This document shows, piece after piece, positions 36,578 through 45,078 of a stretch of 64,000 nt of DNA. The position numbers were made by a program, and so were the translations under genes. The notes under the pieces were generated by a model. It was not told where the DNA came from. It saw nothing but the letters and a program-made list of their open reading frames with translations, and made no database searches. This DNA comes from Phaeobacter gallaeciensis DSM 26640 (GTDB taxonomy: Bacteria; Pseudomonadota; Alphaproteobacteria; Rhodobacterales; Rhodobacteraceae), in NCBI RefSeq assembly GCF_000511385.1, contig NC_023137.1, forward strand, positions 805,501 through 869,500, given 5' to 3'. Each line of letters starts with the position of its first letter. Position 1 is the stretch's first letter.

Positions 36578-36612
36578 AACTGCGTCCGCAAGACCTGCGG
36601 GCGCAGTTTTTT
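36578..36612 (+). terminator. Rho-independent terminator after the TonB receptor
   Basis: A stem of AACTGCG..CCGCA pairs with TGCGG..CGCAGTT around an AGACC loop and is followed by T residues, 30 bases after the stop. Confidence 0.8.
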
Positions 36613-36646
36613 GTTGTGGTTTGAGCCACTTGTGTGAATGGAAATG

Positions 36647-36678
36647 AAAACGGCCCGCTTGAGGAGTGCGGGCCGTTT
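36647..36678. terminator. Bidirectional terminator between receptor gene and tonB
   Basis: AAAACGGCCCGC pairs with GCGGGCCGTTT around a nine-base loop, giving T runs on both strands. It lies between the convergent receptor and TonB operon ends. Confidence 0.85.
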
Positions 36679-36702
36679 GGGAATTTCCATGGATCTGACG
36701 GG

Positions 36703-37557
36703 TTACTTGGAGAAAGTAATCGGCAGGTTAAAAGTCATTTGATTGAGCGTCAGCTGTTTGGGGGCGGCAGGGAACCTACGCGCCCGCGCCACGGCCTTCA
36801 GCGCGGCCTGATCCAGCGCTGCATTGCCGGAGGATTTGGCGATGCGGTAGCTGATCAGCTGACCATTGCGCGCCACGGTGAGACGCAGCAGCACCCGTCC
36901 GGTGGCGCGGGTGCCAGAGGTCCTGCGTTTGTTACGTTCGACGCGAGCGCGGATTTTTGCACCCCAGATGGACTTGAGTTTTGCCTGTTGCCCGGCCTGT
37001 GCCGTGGCAGCGGCGGCGCGTCCAGCCTGACCGGCTTGAGCACCACCACCCGACCCGGCGGCGCGCTGGGCCGCGCGGCCTGCGGAGGTCTGCTGGGCCT
37101 TTCGGGCGGTCTGCGGTTTTGGTTCCGGCTGCGGTTTGGCGCGCGGTTTGGCACGGGGGCGAAGATCAGGATCGGGTTGCGGCTCTGCCTTTGGAGGGGG
37201 CGGAGGCGGCGCAGGGGTGGTATCCAGTTGCAGCGTGTCGTCCGGTTTAGGCTGGCTGAGGGCGATCTGCCGCGCGGCGCTGGGGGCCTGAGCCAGTTCG
37301 AACTGGGGTACCACGGGCGCGGTTGGGGCGGTTTGCGGCGGTGTCAGGGCGGTGTCGATCTGCGGCTGGGTCTGCGGCGGGCGCTCCCAGGTTTCGACCA
37401 TCTCGGCGACGGTGGCGCTGGCGGCCTGCACCGAGACCATGGCATCGCCGCCCCCGCCGCTGGCCTCAGCACCGGATTTTGGCGCGCTGGCAAAAAGCGC
37501 CACGTGAATCACTGTGGCGATCCCGGCAAAGACGGTAAGTTCGGCTGCACGTTTCAT
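36703..37557 (-). CDS. tonB: TonB energy transducer
   Basis: A 284-residue TonB-family protein that transmits proton-motive force to outer-membrane receptors. It has one N-terminal transmembrane helix (about 5-25), a Pro- and Ala-rich periplasmic linker (about 100-180 with PPPPPP and RAKPRAKPQPEPKP), and a TonB C-terminal domain from about 200 (GRVLLRLTVARNGQ...AALDQAALKAVARARRFPAAP). The start overlaps the preceding exbD stop by four bases (ATGA). It is the last gene of the iron-transport operon, so the system carries its own energy supply. Confidence 0.92.
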   Translation of the reverse strand: MKRAAELTVFAGIATVIHVALFASAPKSGAEASGGGGDAMVSVQAASATVAEMVETWERPPQTQPQIDTALTPPQTAPTAPVVPQFELAQAPSAARQIALSQPKPDDTLQLDTTPAPPPPPPKAEPQPDPDLRPRAKPRAKPQPEPKPQTARKAQQTSAGRAAQRAAGSGGGAQAGQAGRAAAATAQAGQQAKLKSIWGAKIRARVERNKRRTSGTRATGRVLLRLTVARNGQLISYRIAKSSGNAALDQAALKAVARARRFPAAPKQLTLNQMTFNLPITFSK

Positions 37558-37931
37558 TGCGGGCTCACCACCAGTTCGGCGTGGCTCAGCCCGGCCTCGG
37601 CCAGCTGGCGCAGGATACGGGCTAATTTTGTTGCTTGCAGTCGCGCATCGGCGCGCAGCTGCACGGTCTTGCCGGGTACACTGGCAAGTCGGCCGAGCGC
37701 GGCATCGCCCTCACTGCCATCGAAATGCAACCGACCCGTGGCGTCGATATAGAGCACATCGTCGGATTTGGCTTCGCCTTCCAAGCCGGCTTCGGGCGGG
37801 GTCACCTCAAACGGGTCAGGCTGGGCGAGGCGCGAGGTCATGAGGAAGAAGATCAACAGCAGGAACACGACGTTGATCATCGGCACGATGGATTCACCGC
37901 GTGGGCGGCGGGGGGGATCGGTTAGGTCCAT
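37554..37931 (-). CDS. exbD: ExbD biopolymer transport protein (first copy)
   Basis: A 125-residue ExbD/TolR protein with a single transmembrane helix near the N-terminus. The signature ESIVPMINVVFLLLIFFLM contains the position of the essential Asp of ExbD (Asp25 in E. coli), but here the residue is Asn (PMINVVF rather than PMIDVVF). A periplasmic domain of about 75 residues follows. The Asn is notable because the Asp is needed for proton coupling in the best-studied proteins. The second ExbD copy next door has Asp, so the two may form a mixed complex. Confidence 0.88.
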   Translation of the reverse strand: MDLTDPPRRPRGESIVPMINVVFLLLIFFLMTSRLAQPDPFEVTPPEAGLEGEAKSDDVLYIDATGRLHFDGSEGDAALGRLASVPGKTVQLRADARLQATKLARILRQLAEAGLSHAELVVSPQ

Positions 37932-37940
37932 GGGGCCTCC

Positions 37941-38318
37941 TCACTCCACCAGAACGAAATTGGTGAACCCCGCCTGCCGCAGCAGGCCGGTCACATCGGT
38001 GATACGTTGCAGATCGGCCTGATCCCGACCCCGCAGCACCAGCATGTCGTTGGGGCTGTCCATTAGCGGGGCCAGTGCCTCGGCCAGGTTGCTGTCGGCT
38101 ACCGGCAGCCCGTTCAGGTCCAGATTGCCCGCGCCGATACCGATCAGCCGTGGCGGGCCGGTATACGCGCCGCCCTGACCTGCAAGCGGCAGGTCCAGCA
38201 CCGCATCGGTGCCAAAGCGGGACGCCAGCATGAAGAACACCAGCAGTAGAAACACCACGTCGATCATGGGCGTCAGGCTGGGTTTGCGCCGGGGGTTCGG
38301 AGCTTGGGTGAACTGCAT
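37941..38318 (-). CDS. exbD: ExbD biopolymer transport protein (second copy)
   Basis: A 125-residue ExbD/TolR protein with the canonical SLTPMIDVVFLLLVFFML helix, in which the Asp is intact. The periplasmic domain ends in TGLLRQAGFTNFVLVE, similar in layout to the first copy. It starts nine bases upstream of the other exbD and lies four bases after exbB, in the usual exbB-exbD order. It presumably energises TonB with the ExbB protein. Confidence 0.9.
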   Translation of the reverse strand: MQFTQAPNPRRKPSLTPMIDVVFLLLVFFMLASRFGTDAVLDLPLAGQGGAYTGPPRLIGIGAGNLDLNGLPVADSNLAEALAPLMDSPNDMLVLRGRDQADLQRITDVTGLLRQAGFTNFVLVE

Positions 38319-38322
38319 CGAA

Positions 38323-39435
38323 TTACTCAGCGGCGAGTTTCAGCGACTGCGGTTGATGGGCGACAAAGATGCGGGTGGCGCTGTCTTCGACGTCGCGACG
38401 GATACGGCCGATTACGGCCTCGAACCAGGTCAATGCGGCGGAGGCAGGGATGGCCACGGCCATGCCGGCGGCGGTGGTTAAAAGCGCCTCCCAGATGCCG
38501 CCGGCCAGCAGCGCAGGGTCGGCTTTGGACCCGGCAGCCTGCAAGGCCTGAAAGGCCGCGATCATGCCCAGAACCGTGCCAAGAAGGCCCAAGAGCGGGG
38601 CAATGGTGGCAATCAGCTCCAGCGCGCCAAGGCCAGTGCCTGCGGAGGCCAGATGCAGCTTGGCCACGCGGGCGGTTTCTTCGCGGGCGCGATCCTCGGG
38701 GAGGGTCGAAACCGAAGCAAGCGCGCTGGCAACCACTTTGGAACGGATGCCGCGGCGGCCCCGAACGATGTCGCGCGCGATATCCTGGTCTCCTCGTTCA
38801 AAGGCGGCGACGGCGCGACCCGCCTTGCCCCGCGACCAGGCGCCGATCAGCGCCAGCCGCCAGATTTTCCACAGGATCAGTGCGAGGGTAATCACCGAGA
38901 GTGCCGCAATTGCCCAGATCGAGGGACCGCCGTCGCGCAGGAATTTGACTGCTTGTGCCGCCGCGTCGCTGGCGGTTTCAGCCAGGATCTCCTGCTGGGA
39001 GAGCGGTGCTTCGGGTTGGGGCGCGGGCGTTGCTGCGTCGGCGCGTGGCGTGCTGTCCTCTGCCTCAGGGACGGCGGTTTCTAGGTTGCCGGTGGCCCCA
39101 TCATCTGGAGTCTGTGCCGCATTGACCTGTACAGCGCCGGGCTGCGCCGTGCTGGTCTGGCTGGTCGTGGTGGGCTCCGGATTGGCCGCGGGCGTCGGGG
39201 TGGCGGCCGATGCGAGGGTGCCGGTGCCGGAGACCTCCGGTGCAGGTGGTGTGTTCGCTAGCGCGGGCGCTGTGGGCGTGGAAGTTGCCGTCGGCGCTGC
39301 GGGTGCTGCGGTCGTCGGAGATTGCGCGTCAATTTGCGGCGCTGCCGTGGACGGGGCGACAGGTGCGTCCTGCGCCAAACCAAGAGATGGAATCAACAAT
39401 AGCGCGGCAAGGGTCGCCGGTCTGCGAATGGTCAT
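38323..39435 (-). CDS. exbB: ExbB/TolQ-type protein with long exported N-terminal extension
   Basis: A 370-residue protein. A signal-like segment (to about GLAQ, residue 22) is followed by some 140 residues rich in Pro, Ala and Thr. The MotA/TolQ/ExbB domain has three transmembrane helices (about 173-193, 275-295 and 320-340). The conserved core GLGALELIATIAPLLGLLGT and the following GGIWEALLTTAAG are present. E. coli ExbB is about 245 residues and lacks the extension, which here would be periplasmic. The ATG at 39435 overlaps the upstream stop as ATGA and has GGAG six bases before. Confidence 0.88.
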   Translation of the reverse strand: MTIRRPATLAALLLIPSLGLAQDAPVAPSTAAPQIDAQSPTTAAPAAPTATSTPTAPALANTPPAPEVSGTGTLASAATPTPAANPEPTTTSQTSTAQPGAVQVNAAQTPDDGATGNLETAVPEAEDSTPRADAATPAPQPEAPLSQQEILAETASDAAAQAVKFLRDGGPSIWAIAALSVITLALILWKIWRLALIGAWSRGKAGRAVAAFERGDQDIARDIVRGRRGIRSKVVASALASVSTLPEDRAREETARVAKLHLASAGTGLGALELIATIAPLLGLLGTVLGMIAAFQALQAAGSKADPALLAGGIWEALLTTAAGMAVAIPASAALTWFEAVIGRIRRDVEDSATRIFVAHQPQSLKLAAE

Positions 39436-40499
39436 GATTGGCTCCAATAAGCAGCGATATAGCTTTGTCCGGGGGCGGGTTTGTCCTGCTTCACGGCGGC
39501 GCGCAAGCGCTGCACGTCAGATTTTTCACAGGCAAACCATAAAAAATGATCAGGGTGCCGGTCGCGGGCTGTCAGGGCCAGATCGCACAATGATTGCGCA
39601 TCTGCGGGGCGCAGCCAGGTAATGCTGATGCCCTCCGGCGCGGTGATAGGGTAGCCACAGTCGGCCCCGTCTGCAGCGAGGAAGATCGCCTCTCCCTGGC
39701 TGTCTTGCGGCAGGGTCTCCAGAATGCGCGCAGCGGCGGGCAGAGCGGTTTCATCGGCATAGATCAGGATCTTTGATGTCTCTGGGATGCCACCGCCGCC
39801 TGGTCCTGCGATCCGAAGCGTGTCACCGGGTTTGGCGCCCAGAACCCAGTTGGTGGCGCGACCACCGTCGTGCAGGAAGATATCGAAGGTCATCTCTCCG
39901 GCGGCCTGGTCGATGTGGCGGGTGGTATAGACGGGGCGGTGCAGAGCCTTGTCACCCGCTGGCCAGACGGTGGCACCGTTTTCGGCAACATGAGGCCACG
40001 CGGGATCGGTGCAATCTGCAGCGGGCAACAGCAGACGGAAATGAATCGCGTCCTCCTGAAAGCTGCTGAGATCGGCCGCCTTCACCCGGACCCGCAGAAA
40101 GGCGCGGCCAACCGGGGTGATCGACTGCACGGTGGTGACATGCACGTTCGGAGGCAGGGCGCCGACGGTGGCGGTGTCGGACCAGCGCAAGCTTTGGGAG
40201 AGGCCGGGTTGCAGCTCCTCGAGATGTTCGGCAAATCCATCCTTCAGCATATGCAGACGGTCGGGCAGGGCGGCAGAGACGCGGATTTCGATCCCGTCTC
40301 CCTGCGCGGTGAAGTGGTAGTGACCAAAGCTGGGCACCTCGACCGTGACGGCGCTGTCGCTGTCTTCGATTACCGGCAGCTCATGCTCCTGTGCCATGGC
40401 AACAAGCGGTGTGCGCAGGGTGGTAAAGGGCAGTGTGGACAGGGTGGCGGTGGTCTGTAGCGGGAAGGTCGGGTTGATGGTCATGGGGGTCTCACTCAC
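39432..40499 (-). CDS. Siderophore-interacting protein with DUF2218 domain
   Basis: A 355-residue cytoplasmic NAD(P)H-dependent ferric-siderophore reductase. The N-terminus carries a DUF2218-type domain (to about 120). The SIP FAD-binding domain follows, with FLRVRVKAAD and MTFDIFLHDGGRATNWVLGAKPGD. The C-terminal half is a SIP NAD(P)-binding domain with LIYADETALPAAARILETLP and FLWFACEKSDVQRLR. It releases iron by reduction after uptake. The start is GTG at 40499, overlapping the ATPase stop as GTGA; an ATG at 40484 is an alternative. The overlaps on both sides support one operon. Confidence 0.88.
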   Translation of the reverse strand: MSETPMTINPTFPLQTTATLSTLPFTTLRTPLVAMAQEHELPVIEDSDSAVTVEVPSFGHYHFTAQGDGIEIRVSAALPDRLHMLKDGFAEHLEELQPGLSQSLRWSDTATVGALPPNVHVTTVQSITPVGRAFLRVRVKAADLSSFQEDAIHFRLLLPAADCTDPAWPHVAENGATVWPAGDKALHRPVYTTRHIDQAAGEMTFDIFLHDGGRATNWVLGAKPGDTLRIAGPGGGGIPETSKILIYADETALPAAARILETLPQDSQGEAIFLAADGADCGYPITAPEGISITWLRPADAQSLCDLALTARDRHPDHFLWFACEKSDVQRLRAAVKQDKPAPGQSYIAAYWSQS

Positions 40500-41278
40500 T
40501 CCGGGATGACATGCGGGCTGCCGTGGACGGGATCGGCAATGATGCGGCAGGGCAGGGCGAAGACGGATTGCATGACGCCTTCGGTGATCACCTCTTCGGG
40601 AGGGCCTTCGCAGAAGACTTGTCCGTCCTTCAGCGCGATCATGTGGCTGGCAAAGCGGGCGGCCAGATTGATGTCATGCAGCACCATGACCACAGTGCGT
40701 CCGGTGTCACGGTTGAGCTGCTGCACCAGTTTCAGCAGTTCGATCTGATGCGGCAGGTCAAGATAGGTTGTGGGTTCATCCAGCAGCAGGATGTCGGTGT
40801 CCTGCGCCAGAGCCATGGCAATCCAGGCGCGTTGGCGCTGCCCTCCGGAGAGCGCCTCAAGCGGACGATCGGCATGGGGTGTCATATGGGTGAGGTCGAG
40901 CGCACGGGTGACCGCCTCGGCGTCCTGTCTGGACCATTGGCGCAGAGGCGATTGATGCGGGGTCCGGCCCCGGGTTGCCAGATCGCGCACGGTCAGCCCC
41001 TCCGGGGCGGTGGGGGTCTGCGGTAGGATCGCAAGGCGCTGCGCCACGGCGCGGCTGCCCTGTCGGTGGATCGCCTTGCCATCCAGCAGGACCTGACCCT
41101 TGCCCGCAGGCTGGAGCCGCGCCAGCGCCCGCAGCAGGGTGGATTTGCCACAGGCGTTCGGGCCGACGATCACGGTGAGCGCGCCATCGGGGAGATCTGT
41201 GGACAGAGCGTTGAGCACGGGTGTGCGGCTGTAGGACACCGAGAGATCCTCGGCGCGCAGGCGGGCGGTGGCAGCCAT
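40496..41278 (-). CDS. Iron-siderophore ABC transporter ATPase
   Basis: A 260-residue FecE/FepC-type ATPase. Walker A is GPNACGKST at about 40-48, the Q-loop is ILPQTPTAPEG, the signature is LSGGQRQRA and Walker B is ILLLDEPTTYLDL. ATG at 41278 has GGAG seven bases upstream and overlaps the permease stop by one base (TGATG); a GTG one codon earlier is possible. It provides ATP for the two permeases upstream. All core motifs are intact. Confidence 0.94.
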   Translation of the reverse strand: MAATARLRAEDLSVSYSRTPVLNALSTDLPDGALTVIVGPNACGKSTLLRALARLQPAGKGQVLLDGKAIHRQGSRAVAQRLAILPQTPTAPEGLTVRDLATRGRTPHQSPLRQWSRQDAEAVTRALDLTHMTPHADRPLEALSGGQRQRAWIAMALAQDTDILLLDEPTTYLDLPHQIELLKLVQQLNRDTGRTVVMVLHDINLAARFASHMIALKDGQVFCEGPPEEVITEGVMQSVFALPCRIIADPVHGSPHVIPE

Positions 41279-42294
41279 CACAGGGCTCCTTTTCTGAATT
41301 GGGCCAAGAGCAGCCAGATCAGCGCTGGGGCGCCGATCAGCGCGGTGAAAACACCGGCAGGCAGCTGGATCATCGGCACCGCGCGGGCGGCGGTGTCGGC
41401 CAGCAGAGTGATCAGCGCGCCGGATGCTGCCGCCGCCAGCAGCACGGGGCGGCCATTGGGGATCAGGCGGCGGGCGATGGGACCGGCGGCAAAGGCCACG
41501 AAAGGCAGCGGCCCAGCGGTGCTGACAGCCAATGCGGCGAGCAGGATGCCGATGCCGGTGACCGCAAGTCTGAGCGGCGACAACGCCATCCCCAGCCCGG
41601 TCGTAAGATCATCAGCCATGCCCAGGCGGGTAAGCGGGAATTGCAACCAGATCACAGCCGGGGCAAGCAGGGCCAGCCCGGCCCAGATGAGGGCAACATC
41701 GCTCCAGCTGCGGGCGTTCAGCGTGCCGATCAGCCATTGTGCCATGTCCGCTGCGGTCTGGGCATCCATGCGACTGATCAGCAGATCGCCGAGGGCGGTC
41801 AACACGAGGCTGGCCCCCACACCGGTGAGGATCAGCCGATAGGGCGGCAGGCCGCGCGACCAGGCCAGGAGGGTCACAACTCCGGCGGTGATGAGAGCGC
41901 CGAGGATGGCACCGGGCAGCACCATGCCGCCGGTGAACATCATCGCCACCAGCGCGCCGCAGCTGGCCCCGGCGTTGAAGCCGATCACATCGGGAGAGGC
42001 CAGCGGGTTGCGCATCATGGTCTGAAACATCGCGCCAGAGAGGCCGAAGGCAGCCCCCGCGCCAAGTGCGGTCAGGATGCGCGGCATGCGATTGTCCAGA
42101 AGGATCATCTGTTGGATCGCGGTGCCGCCGCCGGTCAGGATGTCCTGCATGTCCGCAAGGCTCAGGGGATAGCTGCCCAGGGTCAGGGCCAGAAACGCGG
42201 TCGCCAGCAGCACGCAGAACAGCAGCGCGGCGGTGAGGACCGCGCGGCGCGAGACCTGCAGCGATAGGGCGGAGAAGCGGAGGGTCCAGATCAT
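41278..42294 (-). CDS. Iron-siderophore ABC transporter permease (FecD type)
   Basis: A 338-residue FecCD-family permease with eight to ten transmembrane helices. Family motifs are RMPRILTALGAGAAFGLSGAMFQ near the N-terminus, NPLASPDVIGFNAGA, and the ATPase-coupling region near the C-terminus (FVAFAAGPIARRLIP). ATG at 42294 overlaps the upstream permease stop as ATGA. With its neighbour it forms the heterodimeric channel. Substrate specificity cannot be read from sequence. Confidence 0.93.
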   Translation of the reverse strand: MIWTLRFSALSLQVSRRAVLTAALLFCVLLATAFLALTLGSYPLSLADMQDILTGGGTAIQQMILLDNRMPRILTALGAGAAFGLSGAMFQTMMRNPLASPDVIGFNAGASCGALVAMMFTGGMVLPGAILGALITAGVVTLLAWSRGLPPYRLILTGVGASLVLTALGDLLISRMDAQTAADMAQWLIGTLNARSWSDVALIWAGLALLAPAVIWLQFPLTRLGMADDLTTGLGMALSPLRLAVTGIGILLAALAVSTAGPLPFVAFAAGPIARRLIPNGRPVLLAAAASGALITLLADTAARAVPMIQLPAGVFTALIGAPALIWLLLAQFRKGAL

Positions 42295-43322
42295 AGCTTG
42301 CGTACCCCGTTGCGGCGCACCAGCCAGATCAGCACCGGCCCGCCGATCAGTGCGGTCATCACTCCGGCCTGCATATTGCCGCCAAACAGCGCCAGTCGCC
42401 CCAGGAGATCCGCGGCAACCAGCAGCAGCGCGCCGAACACGGCAGAGAACGCGAGCGACCAGCCAATCGCGGGACCTGCGGCCCAGCGGGCCATATGCGG
42501 CACGATCAGCCCGGCAAAGGCAATCGGCCCGGCCATGGCAACGGTTGCGCCACAAAGAAGTACAATCGCGGCTCCGGCTGTGACCCGTGTCAGCCCGGTG
42601 CGCACGCCCAGCCCCTTGGCGGTATCCTCACCCAGCATCAGGGCGTTGAGGCCGAACCCTGCGATAATGGCCAGCAGCGCGCCCAGAATGAGAAACGGCA
42701 GCAGGGACTGGAGCGTCGCAGGCTGAATGCCGTCGAACCCGCCCAGCACCCAGAACCGATAGACGTCTAGCGTCTGTCGGCTGACCAACAGCAGGGCACG
42801 GGTGAGTGCCAGAAACAGTGCGCTGACCGCAGCCCCGGCCAGGATCAGCCGCAGCGGGTTGGCCTGGCTGCCACCGCCGAGGAGGAACACCAGCACGGAG
42901 GCGGCCAGACCACCACCGAGGGCCACCCAGATGAATTCCGCCGGGTCGGTCACGCCCAGAACAAGAATGCAGAGCACAACCCCGAGGGCTGCGCCACCGT
43001 TGATGCCCAGAAGGCCGGGATCGGCCAGCGGGTTGCGGGTCATCGCCTGAATCAGGGCGCCAGACATGCCAAGCCCGGCCCCGGCCAGCCCAGCCCCGAT
43101 CAGCCGGGGCAGGCGCATATTGCGCACCACGATATGATCGGCATTGTTCGGATCAAAGGTGGTCAAGGCTGCCCAGATGTCAGCCCAGCCGGTGGCGCGG
43201 GCGCCAAGGCTGAGGGCGGCAATGGACAGCAGGCAGAGCGTCAGCAGCGCGGCCCCGAGCCACAGCAATCGCAAGTCGCCGGAGGAGGGTTTCCCAGGAA
43301 GTGTGAGAGTTGTCTCAGTCAT
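42291..43322 (-). CDS. Iron-siderophore ABC transporter permease (FecC type)
   Basis: A 343-residue FecCD permease with about ten transmembrane helices. It carries RLPRLIGAGLAGAGLGMSGAL, NPLADPGLLGINGGAALG and the coupling motif PIAFAGLIVPHMARW. It starts at ATG 43322, one base after the binding-protein stop. It pairs with the downstream permease. Confidence 0.93.
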   Translation of the reverse strand: MTETTLTLPGKPSSGDLRLLWLGAALLTLCLLSIAALSLGARATGWADIWAALTTFDPNNADHIVVRNMRLPRLIGAGLAGAGLGMSGALIQAMTRNPLADPGLLGINGGAALGVVLCILVLGVTDPAEFIWVALGGGLAASVLVFLLGGGSQANPLRLILAGAAVSALFLALTRALLLVSRQTLDVYRFWVLGGFDGIQPATLQSLLPFLILGALLAIIAGFGLNALMLGEDTAKGLGVRTGLTRVTAGAAIVLLCGATVAMAGPIAFAGLIVPHMARWAAGPAIGWSLAFSAVFGALLLVAADLLGRLALFGGNMQAGVMTALIGGPVLIWLVRRNGVRKL

Positions 43323-43323
43323 G

Positions 43324-44406
43324 TCAGGAGCCTCCGTCCGTCAGCAGCCCGGCATTTGCCGTGCTGCTGACCACGGTTGCGGGGTCGCCATCCACCGCCG
43401 CCTCCAGCAGGGGCACCAGCTGGTCGAGCGCATAATCAAGGCTGAGCGGGCTGGAATGGGACAGCGCGGCGGACAGCAATTTGCCCGCGTAGATTTCACG
43501 CCCCTCGCGGTAAGCCCGCGTGGTATGGCGCAGCGGCATTCGCGCAAGTTTTTCAACATTGCGCCCGGTATCCAGCCAGATCAGCGCATCCACATCCATC
43601 GCTGACGGGTCTTCGGCCGGAAATTCAACGTAAAACCTGTTGAGCGCATTTGGCCCGCCCGGCGCGTCCTGCACCGAAAACCCAAGAGCGGTGAGGAACT
43701 GGCCACGAATGTCGGCGCGGGTATAAGCGCGGGTGTGGCCAGCCCAAGCCATCATGGCGCTGGCGCCCTGCCAGTCGGGATGAGCCATACGCAGGTTCGC
43801 GAAGCGGGCTTCGATCCGGTTGACGATCGCCTCCGCCGCGGGGCGGTTGCCGGTCGCGGTTCCCAGTCGCAGCAGCATCTGCTGCCAGGGGGCGCCATAG
43901 TCGCCGTCCTCGGTGCGCGGCGGCAGGGTCGGTGCGATCTGAGACAGCAACGCATATTGCTGTGCTGTGATGCCTGACCATTGGGCGGCGATCAGATCAG
44001 GCTCCATGGCCGCGATCCGCTCGATATCAATCTCGCCCTGCATCACCACCGGCTGAGCATCTCCAAGCGCCTCATGCCCCCAGGGCCAGACGCCATAGGG
44101 GTCGCTGCCGTACCATTTGCGCAGCGCATAGGGGCGCTCCCCCAGAGCCAGCAGAAAATCATGCCCGATAAAGCTGAGCGAGACGATGCGGGTGGGTTTG
44201 TCGGGCACCGTTGTGGTGCCGTAGCGGTGGCCAATCTCAACGGGAAAAGGATCTGCGCTTGCAGGCACGGGCAGAAGACCCAGTGCAAGCGCGGCCAGTG
44301 ACGCTGCCAATGCCGCGAGTGGTTTGCGCCAGATGGATCCGCGCGGAGAAATCAATGTCAGGCGTCGGATTTCGCCTGTGTTTCGAGATGGTTGGGCCTG
44401 TCTCAC
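43324..44406 (-). CDS. Periplasmic iron-siderophore binding protein
   Basis: A 360-residue FepB/FecB-type (cluster A-II) binding protein. A signal peptide (about residues 24-52, cleavage near ASA-DP) lacks a lipobox, so the protein is soluble in the periplasm. The motif TTTVPDKPTRIVSLSFIGHDFLLALG and the later PDLIAAQWSG and DVDALIWLDTG strands are typical. It is the first gene of the operon. A shorter start within the first 25 residues is possible. Confidence 0.9.
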   Translation of the reverse strand: MRQAQPSRNTGEIRRLTLISPRGSIWRKPLAALAASLAALALGLLPVPASADPFPVEIGHRYGTTTVPDKPTRIVSLSFIGHDFLLALGERPYALRKWYGSDPYGVWPWGHEALGDAQPVVMQGEIDIERIAAMEPDLIAAQWSGITAQQYALLSQIAPTLPPRTEDGDYGAPWQQMLLRLGTATGNRPAAEAIVNRIEARFANLRMAHPDWQGASAMMAWAGHTRAYTRADIRGQFLTALGFSVQDAPGGPNALNRFYVEFPAEDPSAMDVDALIWLDTGRNVEKLARMPLRHTTRAYREGREIYAGKLLSAALSHSSPLSLDYALDQLVPLLEAAVDGDPATVVSSTANAGLLTDGGS

Positions 44407-45078
44407 ATGTCTCTCCAGCCAGCGGCAGGAAGCTGCCGCGTTGTGATCCGTGTCTCGGTCGAGGGTGGCTGGATTTCATTGCCGTGAGTGGCGCAGAATC
44501 TTGCTAAGCACGCCATTTTGGGCGCGTTTCGTCACCTATTTAACCTTACTTCTTTTGTCAAGTTAAGGGGCGGGTGGCCTGCTTCGAGCATCGGGCGGGC
44601 ACGGAGGGAGCCAGGTCACGGATCGGTCTGTCACAAGTTGCCAACAGTGAATGCCAATGAACCATAAGCTTGGACAGCCAGACAATTCGGCACCGATGCG
44701 TTTGGAAAATGCTTCATATAGTTTAGCGGTTTGGGGGATGTCCGTTACGCCGCAAGGCAAAAACATGCATAGGCAACACATCAGTATGGATGGCGCAGGC
44801 CCAAAAAACGGACCTGTAGTGCGAGCCTTGATACGTCCATATCCATACCGGCAGCCACTATTCGAAAGGCATCATGTCCAGGATGCCGCCGCTATCAATC
44901 ATGTCGCGACAATCAGCGTCGGTGATCGGGGCTTTTCGTGTTTCAGGGAGTGGCCTGTGTCTATGGGCATAAAAAACCACCCCGACGAGATATTCCGGCA
45001 GAGTGAAGGCTGCGCCCGGCAGGCGGATGGTGTTGGAGGCTGGGGCGCGCTATCAACGGGCGCGCCCCAATGAGGGTA
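44407..45078. other. Intergenic region upstream of the iron-transport operon
   Basis: About 670 bases with no intact gene that I can support. On the minus strand TTGACA at 44556-44561 could be a -35 box for the operon, beside an imperfect repeat (CCTTACTT/AAGTTAAGG), which would fit an iron-regulated promoter. At 44858-45049 the minus strand has a 63-codon open stretch with protein-like sequence (FTLPEYLVGVVFYAH) but no start, possibly a gene remnant. A GC-rich inverted repeat (GGGGCGCG/CGCGCCCC) at about 45042-45069 lies after the monooxygenase gene. Confidence 0.35.

Noticed and set aside
44651..45073. 140-codon open frame on the plus strand
   Set aside because: No ribosome binding site, no recognisable domain, poor coding composition.
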